Part shown: piece after piece, positions 5,078 through 9,884 of the stretch
Position numbering within the stretch: the stretch's first letter is position 1
Layout: every line of letters starts with the position of its first letter
Source: Candidatus Parcubacteria bacterium
GTDB lineage: Bacteria; Patescibacteriota; Minisyncoccia; Phycocordibacterales; UBA1006
Direction: 5' to 3'
Assembly: GCA_027031875.1 (NCBI GenBank)
Contig: JALVPH010000053.1
Coordinates: forward strand, 1 to 10,485
Length of the DNA: 10,485 bases
Program-made: the position numbers and the translations under genes
Notes under the pieces: model-generated
Told to the model about the DNA's origin: nothing
Seen by the model: the letters and a program-made list of their open reading frames with translations, nothing else
Databases searched by the model: none

Positions 5078-6286
5078 ATGGAGTACCATCGTGAAAAAAA
5101 AGAGAGTAAGGTTAGAAAGTACCTGCTCGTGCCATCCCTCTTTTTCCTCTTTGGTTTTCTCGTTGCTGCGACGAATGGCACTACGCTAAGGAAAGGTGAG
5201 AAGAATTCTTCACCAGTTGATAGTGCTTTCTATAAGGAGGTAGAGCAAAAGCTTCGCGCTCTCTACCCATTTAAGGAACCGAGTGAGGAAGAGAAAATCT
5301 ATGAGAGTTTGAGAGGGCTCACAAACGCCTATGATGATGACTACACCACGTTTTTTCCTCCCACGAATTCGAAGCTGTTTAGTCAGGATATCAATGGGAG
5401 TTTTAGTGGAATTGGTGCGGAAATTTCAGTAAGAGACGGCTTTCTCTTTATAGAGGGTGTATTGAAAGGATCTCCGGCAGAACAGGCAGGCGTGGAAGCA
5501 GGAGATGTAATTCTCAAAATAAATGGAGAAGATCTTGCGGATAAAACGTTTATGGACGCATTGAAAGAGATTCGTGGAGAGGTTGGAACGAAAGTAAAAC
5601 TTACACTTTTCAGTTCAAAGACTGAAAAAACGAGAGAGGTAACGGTTACACGGGATGTGGTTGAAATACCTACGCTCGAGACAGAGAGCCATTCGAATAC
5701 CTTTGTTATCCACCTATGGAATTTCAATGAGAAATCACTTCCCCTCTTTAAGAAAGCACTCGAAGAATTCGCACAATCAGGGAAGGAGAATCTCCTCATT
5801 GATTTACGAGGAAACCCTGGAGGATTCTTGGATTCTGCAATCGATATGCTCTCCTATTTTGTAGAGCAGGGGAAAGTGCTCGTTCAAGAAGATTTTGGAG
5901 ATAATAAGGACAAGTACTCAGCAGAAGAGAGACAGGTGAGGAGTAAAGGCTACGAGTTTCCCTCACAACATCGACCAAAGCATATTGGGGTTGTCATTGA
6001 CTCTGGATCTGCTTCTGCATCAGAAATTTTTGCCGGAGCACTTCAGGATTACGGAAAAGCACTTATCCTCGGAGAGAAGAGTTTTGGGAAAGGGTCGGTT
6101 CAGGAATACATTCCATTTGAGAATGGATCTTCATTAAAAGTCACCATTGCTCGCTGGCTCACCCCAAACGGAAGACAGATATCAAAGAAAGGAATTGAAC
6201 CAGATATTAAGATAGAGAATGTGAGTAAATTAGAGACAGAAGAGCTCGTGAAAAAGTTTGAAGAAGCTATTTCACAAAAGAGTTAA
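5078..6286 (+). CDS. C-terminal processing protease, S41 family (CtpA/Prc type)
   Basis: This is a membrane-anchored serine protease that cleaves proteins near their C-termini outside the cytoplasm. The 402-residue product has a basic N-terminus and a signal-anchor helix at about 14-32. A helical region with DDDYTTFF (86-93) follows, then a PDZ domain at about 105-190 with FSGIGAEI and GSPAEQAGVEAGDVILKING. The catalytic core has LLIDLRGNPGG (239-249). DSGSASASEIFAGAL (308-322) supplies Ser313 and GEKSFGKGSVQ (332-342) supplies Lys338. The 25-residue spacing of the Ser-Lys dyad is that of the family. The length is typical of bacterial CtpA proteins. The role may be envelope quality control or processing; the substrate is unknown. 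The start follows the upstream stop by 11 bases without a clear ribosome-binding site. Confidence 0.94.
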   Translation: MEYHREKKESKVRKYLLVPSLFFLFGFLVAATNGTTLRKGEKNSSPVDSAFYKEVEQKLRALYPFKEPSEEEKIYESLRGLTNAYDDDYTTFFPPTNSKLFSQDINGSFSGIGAEISVRDGFLFIEGVLKGSPAEQAGVEAGDVILKINGEDLADKTFMDALKEIRGEVGTKVKLTLFSSKTEKTREVTVTRDVVEIPTLETESHSNTFVIHLWNFNEKSLPLFKKALEEFAQSGKENLLIDLRGNPGGFLDSAIDMLSYFVEQGKVLVQEDFGDNKDKYSAEERQVRSKGYEFPSQHRPKHIGVVIDSGSASASEIFAGALQDYGKALILGEKSFGKGSVQEYIPFENGSSLKVTIARWLTPNGRQISKKGIEPDIKIENVSKLETEELVKKFEEAISQKS

Positions 6287-6313
6287 GTTACAGCTTAACT
6301 CTTTTTGTTTTTT
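6276..6313 (+). terminator. Terminator overlapping the protease stop codon
   Basis: AAAAGAGTTAAG (6276-6287) pairs perfectly with CTTAACTCTTTT (6294-6305) around the loop TTACAG and is followed by T-rich sequence. The stop codon TAA (6284-6286) lies inside the left arm. Confidence 0.88.
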
Positions 6314-6323
6314 ATGGCAGATA

Positions 6324-6344
6324 AAAAGCACGGCGTTGCCGTGC
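6324..6344 (-). terminator. Terminator of the small lipoprotein gene
   Basis: Read on the minus strand, GCACGGC pairs with GCCGTGC around a three-base loop and is followed by TTTTTAT. It begins eight bases after the lipoprotein stop codon and faces the protease terminator. Confidence 0.8.
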
Positions 6345-6351
6345 AAAATCT

Positions 6352-6657
6352 TTATTGTCTTTTTTTCCGTTCAATCTTGATTTTTTTAATTATAACAGCT
6401 TTAACACTTTTGATTGTTTTTATATCAACAATCCTCCATAGCGGAGTCCCGTGCAGTTGTTGTACCAAAATAGTGTCACCGGCTTCGTATACATCAAACC
6501 TTTGTTGTGAATAAAGGTTAATTGCAGCTACAGTTCCTTGACTCAAAACCTTGACCTTTAGTTTTAGTACCCCTACCGGTGGTTCCGACTTTGTATCGCA
6601 CGAGGCGAAAAGAAGAACGGAAAAAATAATAACGAATAATAATACAGCTTTTTTCAT
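6352..6657 (-). CDS. Small lipoprotein of unknown function
   Basis: The 101-residue product begins with a lipoprotein signal peptide: MKK, a hydrophobic core (residues 4-17) and a lipobox-like FAS-C with the modified cysteine at 20. The mature part (about 81 residues) starts DTKSEPPVG, then has alternating hydrophobic residues that suggest beta strands (VLKLKVKVLSQGTVAAINLY), and ends in a basic tail IKKIKIERKKRQ. I recognise no family. The gene has its own good promoter and terminator and is convergent with the protease gene. Its leader of about 16 bases is A-rich without a Shine-Dalgarno sequence. Phenylalanine at lipobox position -3 is less common but acceptable. It could be an acquired accessory gene, as it stands alone beside the repeat array. 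Confidence 0.75.
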   Translation of the reverse strand: MKKAVLLFVIIFSVLLFASCDTKSEPPVGVLKLKVKVLSQGTVAAINLYSQQRFDVYEAGDTILVQQLHGTPLWRIVDIKTIKSVKAVIIKKIKIERKKRQ

Positions 6658-6679
6658 AATATTTAGTTTTTAAGTTCGC

Positions 6680-6708
6680 ATATAAGTTAGCAAAGAGAGA
6701 GTTGTCAA
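6680..6708 (-). promoter_or_regulatory. Sigma-70 promoter of the lipoprotein gene
   Basis: On the minus strand TTGACA (forward 6703-6708) is followed after exactly 17 bases by TTATAT (forward 6680-6685). The expected start is near 6673, giving a leader of about 16 bases. This is the best consensus promoter in the window. Confidence 0.75.
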
Positions 6709-6722
6709 TAGTTGATAGTGAC

Positions 6723-6731
6723 TTATCCACA
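6723..6731 (+). promoter_or_regulatory. Perfect DnaA-box 9-mer
   Basis: TTATCCACA lies about 15 bases upstream of the lipoprotein promoter -35 box and just before the first REP-like unit. Function is inferred from the match only. Confidence 0.3.
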
Positions 6732-6737
6732 GGTGCC

Positions 6738-6780
6738 ATTCCCACGAAAGCCTGCCTACCGTAGGTAGGGTGGGAATCCA
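6738..6780. repeat. REP-like unit 1 with nested hairpins
   Basis: ATTCCCAC (6738-6745) pairs with GTGGGAAT (6770-6777). Inside, CCTACC (6755-6760) pairs with GGTAGG (6764-6769) around GTA. The ends CATTCCC and GGGAATCCAG match the widespread bacterial REP type whose consensus resembles GTCATTCCC...GGGAATCCAG. Confidence 0.75.
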
Positions 6781-6803
6781 GAATATCACCATCTATCTTT
6801 AAT

Positions 6804-6920
6804 CTGGATTTCCGCATCAAGTATGGAATGACAGGCGGGGCGTGCATTCGCACGCCCCGCCTTCAAAAAGAATTGTTTTGCAATTCTTTCTGTCATCCCC
6901 GACTCCGATCGTGGATCCAG
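6804..6920. repeat. Composite REP element: two inverted units around two hairpins
   Basis: A unit starting CTGGATTTCC and ending GGAATGACA (6804-6833) faces an inverted unit starting TGTCATCCCC and ending GGATCCAG (6891-6920). Between them are a 13-bp GC-rich hairpin (6833-6845 with 6850-6862, loop ATTC) and a 9-bp AT-rich hairpin (6867-6875 with 6881-6889). The arrangement resembles BIME-type paired REPs. Confidence 0.75.
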
Positions 6921-6921
6921 G

Positions 6922-6935
6922 AGTGGTATACCACT
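6922..6935. repeat. 14-base perfect palindrome
   Basis: AGTGGTATACCACT is its own reverse complement. It lies directly after the composite REP element. It could be an operator or part of the repeat; no gene start is near. Confidence 0.5.
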
Positions 6936-6966
6936 TTATGTAGGTAACAGATATCGTACTTTCCCT

Positions 6967-7017
6967 CTGGATTCCCGTTGGAGCTTGTGCCCGCGTAGGC
7001 GGGTACGGGAATGACAA
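6967..7017. repeat. REP-like unit 4 with nested hairpins
   Basis: ATTCCCGT (6971-6978) pairs with ACGGGAAT (7005-7012). Inside, CCCGC (6990-6994) pairs with GCGGG (6999-7003) around GTAG. The ends CTGGATTCCC and GGGAATGACA match the REP consensus in the opposite direction to unit 1, with the same nested architecture. Confidence 0.78.
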
Positions 7018-7100
7018 ATGATGGAAAGGTACGGGAATGACAAGTAGTGTGGGAAAAGTAATAGGAACGGCAAGTGAGGAAATGGTGCGGGAATGATATA
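7003..7100. repeat. Four degenerate tandem copies of the REP right end
   Basis: GTACGGGAATGACAA (7003-7017) recurs exactly at 7029-7043, then in decayed form at 7058-7073 (GTAATAGGAACGGCAA) and 7085-7100 (GTGCGGGAATGATATA). Spacings are 26, 29 and 27 bases. It looks like local amplification of one REP end followed by decay. Confidence 0.65.
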
Positions 7101-7156
7101 TGCATGCGTAGACTCTATCTGGAATCAATAGTGTCACCACGTGCTTTTTGATTTTA

Positions 7157-7165
7157 TGCTATACT
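7157..7165 (+). promoter_or_regulatory. Extended -10 promoter of rplI, near-leaderless
   Basis: TGC precedes TATACT (7160-7165), forming an extended -10 element. The expected transcription start is about 7172, two bases before the ATG at 7174. No -35 box is evident. Confidence 0.6.
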
Positions 7166-7173
7166 GCTCATGT

Positions 7174-7617
7174 ATGAAGGTAATACTAAAAAAATTCGTA
7201 AAAGGAATTGGAAGACAAGGGGAAATCGTAGAAGTCTCCGATGGGTACGCACGAAACGCACTCTTCCCAAAGAAGCTTGCCGTTCCTGCGACAAAATCCG
7301 CGATCAGTAGCTATGAGACAAAAAAGAAATCAGAGGAGATGAAGAAAAAGAAGGAGCAAGAAGAAATACTTACACTCCTCTATGAGCTCGATGGGGAAGT
7401 AGTAGAGCTTAAGGGAAAGGCAAACGAGAAAGGAAAACTCTATACGAGCATCCATATGAAAGATATCAAAAAAGCATTAGAACAAAAGAAAGGGAAGAGT
7501 ATAAACGACAAACTTTTCCATTCTGATGTAACAATTAAAGAGCTTGGAGAATATGAAATACCACTCGAGGCCTTTGGAGAAAAAGGGAGGCTTACCGTTC
7601 AAATTATTGCCGAATAA
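7174..7617 (+). CDS. rplI: Large ribosomal subunit protein bL9
   Basis: bL9 binds 23S rRNA near the L1 stalk base and reaches over the small subunit. The 147-residue protein shows the N-terminal domain with MKVILKKFVKGIGRQGEIV and the signature DGYARNALFPKKLAVPAT (23-40). A charged connecting helix (about 43-75) and a C-terminal domain follow, with EVVELKGKANEKGKLYTSI and the ending GRLTVQIIAE. The length is normal. The start at 7174 is chosen because it gives the conserved MKVIL end; an in-frame GTG at 7141 lies upstream of the promoter. The gene seems to be alone in its transcript, with a terminator that overlaps its stop codon. bL9 is reported absent in some CPR lineages, so its presence helps placement. 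Confidence 0.97.
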   Translation: MKVILKKFVKGIGRQGEIVEVSDGYARNALFPKKLAVPATKSAISSYETKKKSEEMKKKKEQEEILTLLYELDGEVVELKGKANEKGKLYTSIHMKDIKKALEQKKGKSINDKLFHSDVTIKELGEYEIPLEAFGEKGRLTVQIIAE

Positions 7618-7649
7618 GAAAAACCGCTTACAACAGAGCGGTTTTTCTT
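7616..7649. terminator. Bidirectional terminator between rplI and the microprotein gene
   Basis: AAGAAAAACCGCT (7616-7628) pairs perfectly with AGCGGTTTTTCTT (7637-7649) around an eight-base loop. Its A-rich and T-rich flanks work in both directions. The left arm shares bases with the rplI stop codon and the right arm with the microprotein stop codon. Confidence 0.88.
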
Positions 7650-7764
7650 ATATAAGTTTTAATACTCCGGAATAGAGAAGCACCATCGAGATAGAAACGA
7701 GAATTCCAATAACGACCATTGCTCTATGTGCTCTTCGTCTTCCTCTTTTTGTAAATAGATTCAT
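7648..7764 (-). CDS. 38-residue one-helix membrane microprotein
   Basis: The minus-strand frame encodes a short, very basic N-terminus (MNLFTKRGRRRAHRA) followed by one membrane helix (about 16-30) and the end YSGVLKLI. The basic start should keep the N-terminus in the cytoplasm. Support for a real gene comes from an AAGGAA ribosome-binding-like sequence a few bases before the ATG, a TATAAT box upstream with a -35-like TTGTTT 16 bases away, and a terminator shared with rplI that begins at the stop codon. The gene fills the spacer between rplI and the FtsB-like gene almost exactly. No family is recognised, and a chance frame cannot be excluded at this length. Confidence 0.6.
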   Translation of the reverse strand: MNLFTKRGRRRAHRAMVVIGILVSISMVLLYSGVLKLI

Positions 7765-7789
7765 AGTTCCTTTTCCGTTAGAATTACGA

Positions 7790-7795
7790 TATAAT
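7790..7795 (+). promoter_or_regulatory. -10 box TATAAT of the FtsB-like gene
   Basis: A perfect TATAAT places the start near 7802, eight bases before the ATG at 7810. No strong -35 is seen. It overlaps the promoter for the minus-strand microprotein: each predicted start lies within or beside the other's -10 box. Confidence 0.6.
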
Positions 7796-7800
7796 GACTT

Positions 7801-7828
7801 ATTATACCTATGAGGCGGACAAAAACAA
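7801..7828 (-). promoter_or_regulatory. Promoter of the 38-residue microprotein
   Basis: On the minus strand TATAAT (forward 7801-7806) has a -35-like TTGTTT (forward 7823-7828) 16 bases upstream, inside the start of the FtsB-like gene. The predicted transcript starts near 7794 with a leader of about 30 bases, longer than the near-leaderless neighbours. Confidence 0.5.
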
Positions 7829-8145
7829 GTAGCATCCTTAAATCATTCGAACGAGTTATTTCGTCTCCTTTTGTTATTACTCTCCTTTTTTTGCTTGCAG
7901 TCCTTCTCCTCTACCGTTCATTCCCACTCTGGAAAACAGAACGGATTGTAGCACAGAGAGTACAGGAGCGAGAGAAGCGCTATCAAGAGTTACAGCAACG
8001 AAACGAGGAGCTTGACGATTTACTAAAACTTTTGTCAAGTGATGAGGGGAAGAGACAGGTGCTTAAACGTTACTATGGACTTGGTGAAGATGGTGAACGG
8101 ATTATCTTTCTTACTGCTGATGATAAGGGAAGGGGAGAGCGCTGA
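7810..8145 (+). CDS. FtsB/DivIC-like septum formation initiator protein
   Basis: The family consists of small bitopic proteins of the divisome that pair with FtsL-like partners and link early and late division proteins. The 111-residue product has a cytoplasmic basic N-terminus, one membrane helix at about 20-37, a coiled coil at about 43-76 rich in Glu, Arg and Gln, and a short C-terminal segment RQVLKRYYGLGEDGERIIFL. That segment resembles the R-x-x-Y-x-L-x-x-x-GE-x-I-x-x pattern after the coiled coil in FtsB and DivIC. The order of features and length fit the family. Which of FtsB or DivIC it matches better cannot be told by eye. It is followed by another one-helix protein gene, possibly in the same functional group. 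Confidence 0.75.
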   Translation: MRRTKTSSILKSFERVISSPFVITLLFLLAVLLLYRSFPLWKTERIVAQRVQEREKRYQELQQRNEELDDLLKLLSSDEGKRQVLKRYYGLGEDGERIIFLTADDKGRGER

Positions 8146-8157
8146 TGCTTCTCTTTT

Positions 8158-8182
8158 CTTTTTTAAAAAAGCTAGGTAAAAT
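8158..8182 (+). promoter_or_regulatory. AT palindrome and -10-like box before the acidic-tail protein gene
   Basis: A 14-base palindrome CTTTTTTAAAAAAG (8158-8171) is followed by TAAAAT (8177-8182). The expected transcription start is 8189, two bases before the ATG at 8191. The AT tract may act as an UP-like or bent element. AGGAG at 8184-8188 lies only two bases before the ATG. Confidence 0.4.
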
Positions 8183-8190
8183 AGGAGCGT

Positions 8191-8589
8191 ATGAGAAACA
8201 CAAGAGAAAAAGGATCAATACTACGTTTTCTTCTCATCCTCGTTATCGCATTTTTCATCGCATCCTACTACTTTGATTTTTCGTTGAGGGATGTGATGGA
8301 ATCTCCTCGCGTGCGGGAGAATATTGCATACGTGAAGGAGAATGCAAAACCGCTCTACGAGAAGTATTTAAAAGATACTATTAAGGAAAAAGGGAATGAG
8401 GCGTTCGAGTTTATACGAGGTTACCTCTGGGCTGCGTTTACAGGAGGGTTGAGCGACTTAAAAAACCATCGTCCAACAGTATTTGAACAGAACGCACCAC
8501 GTCTTGATCTTGGAGAAGAAGATGACGAAGAAGCAACTGCTTCAGACGACCTCAGTCAGGAAGGAGAAGAGCCCTCTGATTCTGAGTAA
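8191..8589 (+). CDS. One-helix membrane protein with acidic C-terminal tail, unknown function
   Basis: The 132-residue product has a basic N-terminus, one membrane helix at about 11-27, a charged, mostly helical region (about 30-95, with LRDVMESPRVRENIAYVKEN) and a strongly acidic, probably disordered tail from about 107 to the end (GEEDDEEATASDD and EGEEPSDSE). I recognise no family. By the positive-inside rule the bulk of the protein should face outside. It lies 46 bases after the FtsB-like gene and 9 bases before ysxC. A link to division or envelope is possible from context only. Codon use resembles its neighbours. Confidence 0.72.
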   Translation: MRNTREKGSILRFLLILVIAFFIASYYFDFSLRDVMESPRVRENIAYVKENAKPLYEKYLKDTIKEKGNEAFEFIRGYLWAAFTGGLSDLKNHRPTVFEQNAPRLDLGEEDDEEATASDDLSQEGEEPSDSE

Positions 8590-8598
8590 GTTTTTAGT

Positions 8599-9231
8599 AT
8601 GTCTTCAAATGAACAAATACACATAACAGAAGTGAAGTTTATAAAAGGAGTCGTCTCGGAAGAGGCGATTCTTTACGATGGAATTCCGCAAGTTGCATTC
8701 ATAGGGCGTTCCAATGTCGGAAAATCTACACTTATGAATGTGCTGATGGAGCGAAAGGGGATGGTAAAAACGGGGCGAACACCAGGGAAGACGAAGGAGA
8801 TTAACTTCTTTCTCGTTCAGTGGAAAGGAGAAAGTGGGATACAGGAAGCGTATTTTGTTGATCTTCCGGGCTACGGCTACGCACGCGTTTCAAAAGGAAT
8901 GCGCGAGGCGCTTCAACAGCGGATCTCGTGGTATCTCACACATCCAGTGAGCGATCTCACGCTCGTCGTTCTTATTATTGATGCGCGACGAGGACTTGGC
9001 GAGGAAGATAGAGCAATCATTGAGACACTTCGTGAGAGAGGAAAGGAAGTATTCCTCGTAGTAAACAAGATAGATAAGCTTAACCAGAAAGAGCTCTATC
9101 AAATGAAAAAGACACTCAAGGAGGATACGCTCATTGCAGATATTCCTCGTTACTTCATTTCAGCGGTAAAGAAAAAGCATACACATCTCTTACAGAGAGA
9201 TATTTTCACAAAGATGAGTAATGTATCATAA
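8599..9231 (+). CDS. ysxC: Ribosome biogenesis GTPase YsxC/EngB (YihA)
   Basis: This essential GTPase helps late assembly of the large ribosomal subunit, and in some bacteria its depletion affects division. The 210-residue protein is a complete single G domain. G1 is GRSNVGKS (36-43), G2 lies in the TGRTPGKT loop (58-65), G3 is DLPGYGYA (88-95), G4 is NKID (156-159) and G5 is SAVKK (188-192). The stretch INFF (68-71) and the helix with WYL (111-113) are also typical. The length matches the family. The start at 8599 lies nine bases after the previous stop; a weak -10-like TAAGTT (8587-8592) would place transcription exactly at the ATG. It is followed by its own terminator. Homologues are also named engB; identity is not in doubt. 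Confidence 0.95.
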   Translation: MSSNEQIHITEVKFIKGVVSEEAILYDGIPQVAFIGRSNVGKSTLMNVLMERKGMVKTGRTPGKTKEINFFLVQWKGESGIQEAYFVDLPGYGYARVSKGMREALQQRISWYLTHPVSDLTLVVLIIDARRGLGEEDRAIIETLRERGKEVFLVVNKIDKLNQKELYQMKKTLKEDTLIADIPRYFISAVKKKHTHLLQRDIFTKMSNVS

Positions 9232-9239
9232 GTGTTTCA

Positions 9240-9266
9240 AAAAAACGCCTCACAAGGGCGTTTTTT
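9240..9266 (+). terminator. Rho-independent terminator after ysxC
   Basis: AAAAAACGCC (9240-9249) pairs with GGCGTTTTTT (9257-9266) around a seven-base loop, eight bases after the ysxC stop codon. Confidence 0.88.
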
Positions 9267-9280
9267 ATCGAAAAATGAAT

Positions 9281-9308
9281 GTCATTCCGGACTTGATCCG
9301 GAATCTAG
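9281..9308. repeat. Lone REP-like hairpin
   Basis: GTC-ATTCCGGA-CTTGA-TCCGGAAT-CTAG forms a perfect 8-bp stem. It belongs to the same GTCATTCC...GGAATC repeat type as the array near 6738-7017 but is a single simple copy. Translated forward, it gives the familiar spurious VIPDLIRNLE peptide. Confidence 0.8.
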
Positions 9309-9695
9309 AGATAGTGACTGTGCCAGGTAACAACAGAATCCTATTACGAAACAAATACCTTATTGTTTATGCTCTCTTAGTAAGTATTGGTAGGGAAAGA
9401 TTTGTTTGAAAAATAAGTCCGTTTTCCTTATTTAATGTCGTAAAAGGTATATTGTGCGACATTACATCTATTTTTCCCCACAACATTTTCCTCCTCTCTC
9501 CTTTCTAAAAAGCACTACTCCTCTCCCAAAAATGATAGTCATACATTTTTCCGCGGCGATTACTTTCTGTTCCGCGCTCGTGCCGAATGAGTACACGACT
9601 TCTAATTCCCTCGCAAACGCAGGATTCTCTCTATGAACGGAACTAGATACATTCGTTTCTTTACCTTATATCAAGTTAAAAAAGTAGGTGTAAAC
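9309..9695. other. Stretch without a supported gene
   Basis: I see only an 8-bp inverted repeat (TAATGTCG 9433-9440 with 9457-9464) and two overlapping open frames. One is on the plus strand (9454-9636). The other is on the minus strand (stop at 9468-9470, open up to 9665) and lacks a good start codon. The minus frame has fairly protein-like composition (including ELEVVYSFGTSAEQKVIAAE) and could be a decayed gene fragment, but this is weak. Confidence 0.5.
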
Positions 9696-9721
9696 AAAAC
9701 CCCTCGCTACCGAGAGGTTTT
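9696..9721 (-). terminator. Terminator of tRNA-Glu
   Basis: On the minus strand, AAAACCTCTCG pairs with CGAGGGGTTTT (11 pairs, one G-U) around a four-base loop and runs into GTTT. It begins five bases after the tRNA 3' end. Confidence 0.8.
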
Positions 9722-9726
9722 CTTTG

Positions 9727-9798
9727 TGATCCCACGGGGAGTCGAACCCCGGTTACCAGGATGAAAACCTGGCGTCCTGACCACTAGACGATGGGACC
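9727..9798 (-). tRNA. tRNA-Glu (anticodon UUC)
   Basis: A complete class I cloverleaf is visible on the minus strand. The acceptor GGTCCCA pairs with TGGGATC (one G-U pair). The D arm is GTCTAGTGGTCAGGAC. The anticodon stem CCAGG/CCTGG holds the loop TTTTCAT with anticodon TTC, and the T arm is GGGG-TTCGACT-CCCC. The 3' CCA is not encoded. The discriminator base appears to be A, where G is frequent for glutamate. A TATGAT box lies about 30 bases upstream (forward near 9836-9841), without a clear -35. The gene is divergent from tsaD. Confidence 0.95.
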
Positions 9799-9869
9799 GT
9801 TCTTTAACTATTCTCAAGAACACAAAGGAGATTATCATATTTCCCTTCTTTTGCAAGATTTCCTTTGGG

Positions 9870-9878
9870 TGTTACACT
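9870..9878 (+). promoter_or_regulatory. Extended -10 promoter of tsaD, exactly leaderless
   Basis: TGT precedes TACACT (9873-9878), an extended -10 arrangement. The expected transcription start is 9885, the A of the tsaD ATG. No Shine-Dalgarno sequence is seen. Confidence 0.6.
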
Positions 9879-9884
9879 CGCCCT

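Larger units (their letters stand above)
6661..7159. other. Gene-free stretch filled by REP-like repeats
   Basis: Between the lipoprotein start and the rplI promoter I find no convincing gene. The stretch holds the lipoprotein promoter, a DnaA-box 9-mer, three REP-like units, two strong hairpins, a 14-base palindrome and four degenerate tandem half-units, listed separately. Minus-strand reading frames across it are translations of the repeats. Confidence 0.8.

Noticed and set aside
6738..7100. CRISPR array
   Set aside because: The repeats are palindromic REP-like units of varying length, alternate in orientation and have no regular spacers. No cas gene is present.
6817..7140. Minus-strand frames of 70 to 107 residues across the repeat array
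   Set aside because: They translate REP repeats, carry repeated SFPYP-like strings and lack starts with signals.
9221..9409. Plus-strand frame containing VIPDLIRNLE
   Set aside because: This peptide is the well-known spurious translation of REP-like repeats. The frame overlaps the end of ysxC and its terminator.
9454..9636. Plus-strand frame of about 60 residues
   Set aside because: It starts with GTG, has no promoter or ribosome-binding site, and its composition is not protein-like. The opposite strand is as open.
9468..9665. Minus-strand open frame of about 65 codons with protein-like composition
   Set aside because: There is no start codon in a suitable place, no promoter and no recognised family. 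It may be a gene remnant but cannot be supported.
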